Of a stretch of 39,324 nucleotides of DNA, positions 15,830 to 22,937 are shown piece by piece. The notes under the pieces were generated by a model, which worked only from the letters and a program-made list of their open reading frames with translations, was not told the origin of the DNA and did not search any database. Every line of letters begins with the position of its first letter. Position 1 is the stretch's first letter. Origin of the DNA: Mesorhizobium sp. ORS 3324 (GTDB taxonomy: Bacteria > Pseudomonadota > Alphaproteobacteria > Rhizobiales > Rhizobiaceae); NCBI GenBank assembly GCA_000824825.2, contig LM655201.1:2415-41738 (forward strand). The letters run 5' to 3'. The translations under genes were made by a program, and so were the position numbers.

Positions 15830-16597
15830 ATGATGCCATCGGCGCGTTTCGCCGACCTCGACGGCGCCTCGGTTCTGATCACCGGCGGCGGTTCCGGCAT
15901 AGGTGCTGCGCTGACCGAAGGCTTCATGCGGCAGGGCGCCAGGGTCGCCTTCATCGACATCGCCGACAAGTCCAGCACGGCGCTGGCCGACCGCCTGGAA
16001 AAGGAGCTTGGCCGCCGCCCGCTCTACCTGAAGACCGACCTGCGCGACGTCGAGGCGCTGCGCGCCGCGGCGACCGAGGTGGCTGAAGCGCATGGCGATG
16101 TCACGGTGCTCATCAACAACGCGGCGCTCGATGACCGCCATGAGGTGAAGGACGTCACGGTCGAGTTCTGGGACAACAATCTCGCCATCAACCTGCGGCC
16201 GCATTTCTTCACCGCGCAGGCGGTGGCGCCGGGCATGAAGCGCGCCGGCGGCGGCTCGATCATCAACTTCACCTCGACCTCCTATCTCATCAACCATCCG
16301 GACATGCCGGCCTACACCGCCGCCAAGGCCGGCATCCTCGGCCTCACCAAGGGTCTTGCCGGCAAGCTCGGTGCCGACGGCATCCGCGTCAACGCGATCG
16401 CGCCGGGCTGGGTGATCACCGAGCGCCAACGGGAACTGTGGGTCACCGAAGAGACGCTTGCCGCCCATGTCGCCAAGCAATGCATCAAGCAAGTCATGCA
16501 GCCCGACGACATCGTCGGCACGGTGCTGTTCCTGGCTTCCGACGCCTCGCGCATGCTGACGGCGCAGATGCTGATCGTCGATGGAGGCATGCTGTGA
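15830..16597 (+). CDS. SDR-family dehydrogenase, probably D-galactose 1-dehydrogenase
   Basis: The 255-residue product is a classical short-chain dehydrogenase. The nucleotide-binding motif TGGGSGIG is at 18-25, NNAA is at 96-99 and the catalytic set is N121, S149, Y162 and K166. Asp43 after the second strand (FIDIAD) favours NAD+. The operon context (dgoK, dgoA, lactonase) points to oxidation of galactose to galactono-lactone, the first step of the De Ley-Doudoroff route, but the substrate cannot be read from the sequence alone. GGGAGAAG lies just upstream. Its stop overlaps the GTG of the next gene by four bases. Confidence 0.85.
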   Translation: MMPSARFADLDGASVLITGGGSGIGAALTEGFMRQGARVAFIDIADKSSTALADRLEKELGRRPLYLKTDLRDVEALRAAATEVAEAHGDVTVLINNAALDDRHEVKDVTVEFWDNNLAINLRPHFFTAQAVAPGMKRAGGGSIINFTSTSYLINHPDMPAYTAAKAGILGLTKGLAGKLGADGIRVNAIAPGWVITERQRELWVTEETLAAHVAKQCIKQVMQPDDIVGTVLFLASDASRMLTAQMLIVDGGML

Positions 16598-17529
16598 GCG
16601 GCGCGCCCGCGGTCGCCGCCCTAGATTGGGGCACGACCAGGCTGCGCGCCTGGCTCATCGACGGCGAGGGCCACGTGCTTGCCGAGCGGCGCGGCGACGA
16701 CGGGCTGATCACCGCGCGCGAAAAAGGCTTCGCCAAGGTGCTGGAAGGCCACCTTGCTGCCATGGGCGCGCCGGAGGCCTTGCCTGTCATCATCTGCGGC
16801 ATGGCGGGCTCGCGACAGGGCTGGATCGAGGCGCCCTATGTCACCGTGCCGGCGCCGATCGGCGCCATCCTTGCCGGCGCGGCCCGCATCGACGGCGAGC
16901 GCCGCGACATCCGCATCGTTCCCGGCCTCGCCCAGCGCCTCGCCGACGCGCCGGACGTCATGCGCGGCGAGGAAACGCAGCTCGCCGGCGCCGGTTTGCC
17001 GGCAAAGGGCCGCCACCTCGTCTGCATGCCGGGCACGCATTCGAAATGGGTCGTGGTCGAGGACGGCGCGGTCGCCGGCTTCGGCACCTGGCCGACGGGC
17101 GAATTGTTTTCGGTACTCGCCGCGCATTCGATCCTGAAACATTCGCTGGGCGAGCAGCCGGCTCCGGTCGCTGCGGACAGCTCGTTCTTCCGCCGGTGGT
17201 GCAGCCAAGCACTGGACGAGGGCGGCGACGTCACCTCGAAGCTGTTCGCGATCCGCGCCGCCGGGCTGCTGCAGGACCTGAAATCCGACGAGGCGGCGGC
17301 CTGCCTGTCCGGGCTCTTGATCGGCGGCGAGATCGCTTCGGCGAAACGCCGTTACGGGGTGAGCGAAGCGCCCGTGGTGCTGATCGCCTCCGGCGCGCTG
17401 GCTGCGCTCTATAGCGCTGCACTCGACCTGGCCGGTCTTGCGTTCAGAATCGTCGACGCGGATGAAGCGGTGCGCGCCGGCCTTGTCGAGGCCGCGCGCG
17501 AGAACGGCATGATCGGAGGTATCGCGTGA
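16594..17529 (+). CDS. dgoK: 2-dehydro-3-deoxygalactonokinase
   Basis: The enzyme phosphorylates 2-keto-3-deoxygalactonate with ATP at position 6. The 311-residue product begins with an ASKHA-type phosphate loop (ALDWGTTRLRAWL) and carries the family signatures CGMAGSRQGW, EETQL and PGTHSKWV, the last of which contributes to ATP binding. The start is a GTG at 16594 with GGAGG six bases upstream, overlapping the preceding TGA as GTGA. Its own TGA overlaps the GTG of dgoA in the same way, so the four operon genes are translationally coupled. Confidence 0.93.
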   Translation: MSGAPAVAALDWGTTRLRAWLIDGEGHVLAERRGDDGLITAREKGFAKVLEGHLAAMGAPEALPVIICGMAGSRQGWIEAPYVTVPAPIGAILAGAARIDGERRDIRIVPGLAQRLADAPDVMRGEETQLAGAGLPAKGRHLVCMPGTHSKWVVVEDGAVAGFGTWPTGELFSVLAAHSILKHSLGEQPAPVAADSSFFRRWCSQALDEGGDVTSKLFAIRAAGLLQDLKSDEAAACLSGLLIGGEIASAKRRYGVSEAPVVLIASGALAALYSAALDLAGLAFRIVDADEAVRAGLVEAARENGMIGGIA

Positions 17530-18164
17530 CGCAGACAGCGCCCTTTCCCAAGTTGAAACGTGGCCTCGTCGCCATCCTGCGCGGGCTGAAATCCGGCGAA
17601 GCGGTGGCGATCGGCCGGGCAGTGTTCGATGCCGGCATCGAGGCGATCGAGGTGCCGCTCAACTCGCCGGAGCCGTTCGCCTCCATCGCCAGCATCGTCG
17701 GCGCGCTTCCGAAGACCGCGCTGGTCGGCGCCGGCACGGTGCTGACGGCGGCCGATGTCGATGCCTTGCACAAGGCCGGCGGCCGGCTGCTGGTCAGCCC
17801 CAACATCGATGCCGAGGTCATGGGCCGCGCCATGCATTACTCCATGGTGACGATGCCGGGCGTCTTCACGCCCAGCGAAGCCTTCCAGGCGATCAGGCTG
17901 GGTGCGTCGGCGCTGAAATTCTTTCCCGCGAGCGTGCTCGGCGCCGGCGGCATAGCCGCTGTCCGCGCCGTGCTGCCGCCCACCACCCTGATCGGCGCCG
18001 TCGGCGGCGTTTCCGACAAGGATTTTGCCGGCTACAAGGCGGTCGGCGTCTCGGTCTTCGGTTTGGGATCGAGCCTCTACAAGCCGGGCGCCAGCGTCGA
18101 GGACGTGGCTGAGCGCGCCCGCGCCGCTGTCGCCGCCTGGGATGTCGCCTTCGGAGGGATATGA
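17526..18164 (+). CDS. dgoA: 2-dehydro-3-deoxy-6-phosphogalactonate aldolase
   Basis: This class I aldolase splits 2-keto-3-deoxy-6-phosphogalactonate to pyruvate and glyceraldehyde 3-phosphate. The 212-residue product has the KDPG/KDPGal aldolase (beta/alpha)8 pattern. ILRG holds the carboxylate-binding arginine (R19), IEVPLNSP holds the catalytic glutamate (E42), and ALKFFPAS holds the Schiff-base lysine (K131). The PLNSP and KFFPAS variants fit KDPGal more than KDPG aldolase. The start is GTG at 17526 with GGAGG upstream. The SMP-30 gene overlaps its end by four bases. Confidence 0.94.
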   Translation: MTQTAPFPKLKRGLVAILRGLKSGEAVAIGRAVFDAGIEAIEVPLNSPEPFASIASIVGALPKTALVGAGTVLTAADVDALHKAGGRLLVSPNIDAEVMGRAMHYSMVTMPGVFTPSEAFQAIRLGASALKFFPASVLGAGGIAAVRAVLPPTTLIGAVGGVSDKDFAGYKAVGVSVFGLGSSLYKPGASVEDVAERARAAVAAWDVAFGGI

Positions 18165-19036
18165 TGGACAGCGTTTCGGTCTTCAGCGATCACATCTGCC
18201 AGTTGGGCGAGGGGCCGAGCTACGACCCCGGCACCGACACGCTGTTCTGGTTCGACATCGTCAACGGCAAGCTCCTGGAAAAACCGCTCGCTGGCGCGCT
18301 GAAGATCCATGACCTCGGCGTGATGGCCAGCGCCATCGCCGTCATCGACGATGGCCGCCAGCTCATCGCCACCGAGATCGGCCTCCAGGTCCGCGACGTG
18401 AAGACGGGCAAGCTGACGCTACACACGCCGATCGAGGCCGACAATCCGCTCACCCGCTCCAACGATTCCCGCGTCCATCCGTGCGGCGCCTTCTGGGTCG
18501 GCACCATGGGCAAGGACGAGGGCAAGGGCGCCGGCGCAATCTACTGGTTCTTCAAGGGTGAGCTTCGCCGGCTGTTCTCCGACATCACCGTCTCCAACTC
18601 GATCTGCTTTTCCGAGGACGGGACGATCGCCTATTACACCGACACCGCGACCGGCCTCCTGATGCGCGTCGCCTGTGATCCGGCGATGGGCCTGCCGACA
18701 GGCGAGCCGAAAGTCTTCGTCGATCACCGTTCGCAGAAGGGCTATGTCGACGGCTCCGTGGTCGACCGCGACGGCGTGCTGTGGAACTCGGTCTGGGGCG
18801 GCAAGGCGGTGAAGGCCTATTCGCCCGACGGCACGTTGCTGCGCGAGATTGCTATGCCGGTAACGCAGCCCTCCTGTCCGGCCTTCGTCGGCCAGATGGC
18901 CGACCGCCTGGCTGTGACATCGGCCTGGAAGGGCAAGGACGACAAGCAGCGCAAGCTCGACCCGCAGGCCGGCATGACCTTCCTTCTCGATATTCCGGTC
19001 AGGGGCCGATTCGAGCCGCGCGTGCTGATCGCCTAG
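18161..19036 (+). CDS. SMP-30/gluconolactonase-family sugar lactonase
   Basis: The enzyme is predicted to hydrolyse the aldonolactone made by the operon's dehydrogenase. The 291-residue product is a six-bladed beta-propeller of the SMP-30/regucalcin family. Metal-binding positions are visible in LGEGPSYD (E17), SNDSRVHPCGAFWVGTMG, SNSICFSEDG and YVDGSVVDRDGVLWNS. Translation starts at ATGATG (18161/18164) behind GGAGGG and overlaps the dgoA stop. The stop codon TAG is formed by the first three bases of the two-hairpin repeat at 19034. Confidence 0.92.
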   Translation: MMDSVSVFSDHICQLGEGPSYDPGTDTLFWFDIVNGKLLEKPLAGALKIHDLGVMASAIAVIDDGRQLIATEIGLQVRDVKTGKLTLHTPIEADNPLTRSNDSRVHPCGAFWVGTMGKDEGKGAGAIYWFFKGELRRLFSDITVSNSICFSEDGTIAYYTDTATGLLMRVACDPAMGLPTGEPKVFVDHRSQKGYVDGSVVDRDGVLWNSVWGGKAVKAYSPDGTLLREIAMPVTQPSCPAFVGQMADRLAVTSAWKGKDDKQRKLDPQAGMTFLLDIPVRGRFEPRVLIA

Positions 19037-19160
19037 AGCGGTTCGCGGTTTCACGGAAACGGCGAACCGCTCTATCTCCTTGTTTTGACGCAATTCCGGA
19101 CGGAAGGCTACGGCGAAGCCGCCGAGCCCGACCGCTCACACTTTTCCTGGAATTGCTCTA
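19034..19160 (+). repeat. Two-hairpin intergenic repeat, copy B2 (longest copy)
   Basis: Hairpin 1 pairs AGAGCGGTTCGC with GCGAACCGCTCT around a loop containing GGTTTCACGGAAACG. The linker CTCCTTGTTTTGACGC follows. Hairpin 2 pairs GCAATTCC with GGAATTGC, but its loop has gained about 26 bases (including GGCTACGGCGAAGCCG) between CGGA and the CACTTTTC segment. It directly follows, and overlaps, the stop codon of the lactonase gene. Confidence 0.85.
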
Positions 19161-19258
19161 AGCGGCTTGCGGATTATCGCCCGAGCCGGTCGGTTTCCCG
19201 CTAGCCGGCTGCGCCAGCCATGCGATGGTGCCGCCTGACCTCGCCGGGATGCCGTTCG

Positions 19259-20320
19259 ATGCAGCGCAACAGCAAGCCGACCCTGATCCTCGTCCATGAG
19301 CCGGAGAAGGCCTGTTTCGACCGGCTCATCGCCGACGGTTATCCGGCGCAGCGCGCCACCGAAATCTCGTCCTATCTGGCGCAGTCGACCGATCTCGCAC
19401 CCGAATTCGGCCAGCTCGGCGCCGCTTGCGAAAAGCGCGGCCTCGCCTTCATGGCCGTCGAGCTCGACGACGCGGCGACGGTTCTGGCGAAGGCCGATCC
19501 GGCCAAAACCCTGGTCTGGACGCTGACCGACGGCATCGCCTATTTCCGCGGTGGCGTCTCGCCTACGCTGGCGCGGCTGAATGGGCTGAAGACCATCGGC
19601 GCCGATGACTCGCTGTTTGCGCTCTGCCAGGACAAGTTCCGCTCCGGCGCCGTGCTCGGCGGGCTCGGCCTGCCGGTGCCGCTGGCCGGCTTGGCGCGCA
19701 ACGGCGAGTGGCTGGTCGAGCCGCCGGTCTCGCCCGCCGGCTGGTTCGTCAAGCCCAACCGGCTCGGCGCCAAGGTCGGCATCTGGCCGGATTCCCGCTG
19801 CAGCGATCTTGGCCACGCGCTGGAGCTTAGCCGGCGTGTCTTTGTGCATTATCGCGACGATGTCGTCGTCCAGCCCTATGTCGCCGGCCGCAATGTGCGG
19901 GCGAGTTTTCTTGGGCTGAAGCCGCAGACCGGCGTCGAGGCGCTCGGCATCGCCTTTGTCGATTCCGGCGGCGACTTCCAGACCATGGCCGACAGCATGG
20001 CGCTGTATGGCGATACCGGCCAGGCTGCCAGGGACGCGGGCGCTTATATCGAACCGGAGCTCAAGCCGGTCGCCGCCAGCCAGCCGGCGGCCGACCGGGC
20101 GATCCGCTCCATGGTGCAAAGGCTGATCACTGGCCTCGGGCTGAAGGACGTCTTCTCCGTCGATCTCAGGGTCGAGGCCGACGACACCATCCATCTCGTC
20201 GAGTTCGAGGTCTGCCCCGGCCTGCCCTGCTTCGACTTCCGCGACTATTGCCGCAGGCAATGGGGCATGAGCCTCGTCGACGCGATGGCCGAGACGGCGG
20301 CGAGCCGGTTGCGCCCGTGA
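19259..20320 (+). CDS. ATP-grasp-fold ligase, D-Ala-D-Ala-ligase-like, substrate unknown
   Basis: The 353-residue product resembles D-alanine-D-alanine ligases. The subdomain boundary reads LNGLKTIGADDSLFALCQDKF, then GLGLPVPLA, the ATP-lysine region GWFVKPNRLGAKVGI, the segment VVVQPYVAGRNVRASFLG and the metal site FSVDLRVEADDTIHLVEFEV followed by CPGLP. In Ddl the final metal ligands are E-x-N; here the site reads E-F-E. It is not a standard Ddl and has no peptidoglycan neighbours, so it probably ligates a different amino acid or carboxylate. I prefer the ATG at 19259 (MQRNSKPT) to that at 19220, though neither has a strong ribosome site. Confidence 0.75.
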   Translation: MQRNSKPTLILVHEPEKACFDRLIADGYPAQRATEISSYLAQSTDLAPEFGQLGAACEKRGLAFMAVELDDAATVLAKADPAKTLVWTLTDGIAYFRGGVSPTLARLNGLKTIGADDSLFALCQDKFRSGAVLGGLGLPVPLAGLARNGEWLVEPPVSPAGWFVKPNRLGAKVGIWPDSRCSDLGHALELSRRVFVHYRDDVVVQPYVAGRNVRASFLGLKPQTGVEALGIAFVDSGGDFQTMADSMALYGDTGQAARDAGAYIEPELKPVAASQPAADRAIRSMVQRLITGLGLKDVFSVDLRVEADDTIHLVEFEVCPGLPCFDFRDYCRRQWGMSLVDAMAETAASRLRP

Positions 20321-20384
20321 CACTCATGATTGACTGACCGTGGAGTTGCAGCGGAGCAGAATTCTGGACCGTAGCGGCGCGTTG

Positions 20385-20490
20385 AAGTCACGGAATGGAT
20401 CCTCGGGTCTGCGCTGCGTCGCTACGCTCCTTGCTCCGCCCGTGGATGACGACAAGATGGGCGTTTCGGCCAATTTCCAAAGTGCCAACC
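20385..20490. repeat. Probable rhizobial intergenic repeat (GGATCCTCGGGTCTGCG type)
   Basis: The stretch GGATCCTCGGGTCTGCGC, CGTCGCTACGCTCCTTGC, CCCGTGGATGACGAC and GTTTCGGCCAATTTCC matches what I remember as a common Mesorhizobium intergenic sequence. Only this one copy is in the window, so repetition cannot be shown here. It separates the convergent ATP-grasp and DUF1330 genes. Confidence 0.4.
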
Positions 20491-20503
20491 CTGCACCGGC
20501 GAA

Positions 20504-20791
20504 CTAAACGCCCTCGACCAGCACGATCTCGCCGTCGGCCACCTTCTGGCGGATGGCGACGGCGCGCTGGTATTCCGGCGAGTGGTAGCACTCATGCGCC
20601 GCGGCAAGCGATTCGAACTCGATGATCACGTTGCGCGCGCGGCCGGGGCCCTCGGCCTTCTCATGCTCGCCGCCACGCGCCAGGAATTTCGCGCCGAAAC
20701 GGTCGAAGGCGAGCTTGGCGGCGGCGACATAGTCCTTGTAGCCTTCCGGGTCGCGCACATCGACGCGGGCAATCCAGTATCCCCTAGGCAT
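20504..20791 (-). CDS. DUF1330-domain protein
   Basis: The 95-residue product is a complete DUF1330 domain with a dimeric alpha/beta-barrel-like fold: YWIARVDVRDPEGYKDYVAA, FGAKFLARGGEHE, NVIIEFESLAAAHECYHSPEYQRA and VLVEGV. The molecular function of the family is not known to me. GGGAGAAG precedes the ATG. It lies 37 bases after pyrF on the same strand and probably belongs to that transcript. Confidence 0.9.
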   Translation of the reverse strand: MPRGYWIARVDVRDPEGYKDYVAAAKLAFDRFGAKFLARGGEHEKAEGPGRARNVIIEFESLAAAHECYHSPEYQRAVAIRQKVADGEIVLVEGV

Positions 20792-20828
20792 TCTTCTTCT
20801 CCCTGTTTCTTATCGTCCGCAGATCGGC

Positions 20829-21530
20829 CTATGCCGAGCACATTTCGGCCAGGATCGCTTCGGCCGCGGCGCGCCGGTCCGCAGCCTTGACGATCGGCCG
20901 GCCGACGACAAGATGGCTGGAACCGTTGCGGATCGCCTGCGCCGGCGACACGACACGCTTCTGGTCGCCATGGTCGCTGCCCGCCGGCCGGATGCCCGGC
21001 GTCACCACCGCCATGTCAGGGCCGACGATGCGGCGCACCGCTTCAGCTTCCTCGGCAGAGCAGACGATGCCGCCCATGCCGGCATGCAACGCCTGCTCCG
21101 AGCGCCGCAGCACCAGCGTGTGTGGATCATATTCGTAGCCCGCATCGATCATGTCCTGCTCATCCATCGAGGTCAGCACGGTCACCGCGAGCAGGCACAG
21201 ATCGCTGCCTTTGGCCGCCTCGACCGCCGCCTTCATGGCCTTGGGGTAGGCATGCAGCGTCAGCATCGAGACCCCCATCCTGACGATGTTCTCGACCCCC
21301 TTGGCCACCGTGTTGTCGATGTCGAGCAGCTTCATGTCGAGGAAGACCTTGGTGCCGCCGCTCACCAGCTCGCGCGCGAAATCGAGCCCGCCGGCGAAGG
21401 CGAGCTGGTAGCCGATCTTGTAAAAGGAGACGGTGCCTTCGAGCTCGCGCACAACCTGCTCGGCGTCGTTCAGCGTCGGCACGTCGAGGCCGACGATCAG
21501 CCTGTCGCGCATGGTTTCGACCGGATGCAT
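20829..21530 (-). CDS. pyrF: Orotidine 5'-phosphate decarboxylase
   Basis: The enzyme makes UMP from OMP, the last step of pyrimidine synthesis. The 233-residue product has the family signature at the active site, FLDMKLLDIDNTVAKG (D-x-K-x-x-D), with DRLIVGLDVPTLNDAEQ at the N-terminus and the phosphate-binding GIRPAGSDHGDQKRV and LVVGRPIVKAADR at the C-terminus. I chose the ATG at 21530 because it overlaps the stop of the upstream FMN reductase as TGATG, suggesting coupling. MRDRLIVGLD six codons later is an alternative start. Confidence 0.96.
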   Translation of the reverse strand: MHPVETMRDRLIVGLDVPTLNDAEQVVRELEGTVSFYKIGYQLAFAGGLDFARELVSGGTKVFLDMKLLDIDNTVAKGVENIVRMGVSMLTLHAYPKAMKAAVEAAKGSDLCLLAVTVLTSMDEQDMIDAGYEYDPHTLVLRRSEQALHAGMGGIVCSAEEAEAVRRIVGPDMAVVTPGIRPAGSDHGDQKRVVSPAQAIRNGSSHLVVGRPIVKAADRRAAAEAILAEMCSA

Positions 21531-22126
21531 CAGGCTTCGATCCGCACCGACAGCATGCGCGAGGTTTCGATCAGTGTACGGCATAAGCGCTCCATCGATT
21601 GGTGCAGTCTGGCGTCGCGGAATTGTCCGTCCTCGGCGAAGGCCTCATTGGCGCCGGCAACCGAGCATTCCGGGGTGATGACTTCCATCTGGCAGCGCAC
21701 CAGCACCGCGCGCAGGTGGTTGATGCAGCGTATGCCGGCAAACTTGCCCTCGGAGGAGGAGCAGAGGCCGACGGGCTTGCCATAAAGCGGCCTGAACGAG
21801 CGGCTGCCGTCGCGCCGGAGCCGGCTTACCCAGTCGATCGAATTCTTCAAGAGCGGCGGGATCGAGCCGTTATATTCCGGCGTCGCGATCAGCAGCCCGT
21901 CATGGGTGGCGATCTGATAGCCGAGCTTCACGGCATTCTCGGGGATGCCTTTTTCCTTCTCCAGGTCCTCGTCCATGATCGGCAGCGGATAGTCGCCGAG
22001 CGAGATGCGGGTCACCTCGGCGCCTTGCATGCCGAGTTCCTTCTGCGCCACGTCGGCTGTCTTACCGCTGAAAGCGCCGGTACGGACCGAGCCCGCGAAG
22101 ACGAGGATTCTTGGGATTACTGCCAT
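21530..22126 (-). CDS. NAD(P)H-dependent FMN reductase
   Basis: The 198-residue product has the flavodoxin-like fold of the NADPH-dependent FMN reductase family. The N-terminal phosphate loop is ILVFAGSVRTGAFSG, the flavin-binding stretch is LLIATPEYNGSIPPLLKNSIDWVSR, and PVGLCSSSEGKFAGIRC follows. Members reduce free FMN or act on quinones and azo dyes; the substrate is not determined here. It is the first gene of a probable unit with pyrF and DUF1330. Confidence 0.92.
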   Translation of the reverse strand: MAVIPRILVFAGSVRTGAFSGKTADVAQKELGMQGAEVTRISLGDYPLPIMDEDLEKEKGIPENAVKLGYQIATHDGLLIATPEYNGSIPPLLKNSIDWVSRLRRDGSRSFRPLYGKPVGLCSSSEGKFAGIRCINHLRAVLVRCQMEVITPECSVAGANEAFAEDGQFRDARLHQSMERLCRTLIETSRMLSVRIEA

Positions 22127-22142
22127 TGGCTTGCTTCGCTAA

Positions 22143-22204
22143 GGGAGTAGGGCAGTAGGGCAGTAGGGATAGCGCGCAAGCTGAACCGTTCGTTCCCTAC
22201 TCCC
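22143..22204. repeat. Inverted repeat with GGGAGTAGGG arms
   Basis: GGGAGTAGGG at 22143-22152 and CCCTACTCCC at 22195-22204 are perfect 10-base arms. The motif GGGCAGTA is repeated in the left half and CCCCTATTCCC follows the right arm. It lies between pmtA and the FMN reductase gene. It may end the pmtA transcript or be a repeat of a dispersed family. Confidence 0.6.
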
Positions 22205-22219
22205 CTATTCCCTTCTCGT

Positions 22220-22825
22220 CTAATGCGCCTTGCGCCGGTAGATCCACAGCTGCGTCGGCGGGATGTTGCGGATGATGAAGTCGAAATGCTTGACCGTGTA
22301 ATCGCCGCGGCCGGGCGGGATCGGCGACAGCGGGCCATAGGTCAGCTGCACGATCGGTCGGCCGGCCGGGATACGGTCGAGCAGGCTCTCGATGTAGGCG
22401 ATGCGCTGGGCGACCGGGAAGTTGAGCAGCGGCACGCCGCTGACGACGGAATCGAACTTCATGTCGCGCTTGTCGCCGAGCGTGGCGTCGAGATTGAAGG
22501 CGTCGCCCTCGATGACGTTGACGCGCGGATAGAGCCGGCGCAGATGGCGCACGAAGTCGGCCGAGTATTCGATCGCGTAGAGGTTCTCCGGCTTCACGCC
22601 TTGGGCCAGGATGGCGCGGGTAATGACGCCTGTGCCAGGTCCGACCTCGAGCACCGGCAGGGCCGATTTCGGGTTGACGATAGAGGCCATCTTGCGGGCG
22701 GTTATGGAGCTGGTTGGGACAATGGAGCCGACCGCTTTCGGCTTGTCGATCCAGCCTTTGAAGAACTTCAGCTCGTCGTCGAATTTTTCCGCCAGCGCTT
22801 TGCGCAATCCGGGACCACGTGCCAT
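22220..22825 (-). CDS. pmtA: Phospholipid N-methyltransferase (PmtA)
   Basis: The enzyme methylates phosphatidylethanolamine with S-adenosylmethionine to form phosphatidylcholine, a major rhizobial membrane lipid needed for symbiosis. The 201-residue product begins LRKALAEKFDDELKFFKGWI, DKPKAVGSIVPTSSITARKM and has the SAM-binding motif LEVGPGTGVITRA at about 59-71, then LYAIEYSADFVRHL and VNVIEGDAFNLD. This is the Sinorhizobium-type soluble Pmt pattern. I chose the ATG at 22825 because AGGAGA lies seven bases upstream. Its place beside dnaJ agrees with what I remember of other rhizobia. Confidence 0.92.
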   Translation of the reverse strand: MARGPGLRKALAEKFDDELKFFKGWIDKPKAVGSIVPTSSITARKMASIVNPKSALPVLEVGPGTGVITRAILAQGVKPENLYAIEYSADFVRHLRRLYPRVNVIEGDAFNLDATLGDKRDMKFDSVVSGVPLLNFPVAQRIAYIESLLDRIPAGRPIVQLTYGPLSPIPPGRGDYTVKHFDFIIRNIPPTQLWIYRRKAH

Positions 22826-22937
22826 GCGAGCTCTCCTGAATGCCCCCACCCGCTACTTATCAGCTAGGTGGAACAAGGCAAGGCGTCAACCTGGCATAAG
22901 ATGTTGATGACGCTCGGGAATGTTGCCGGACAAAAAA

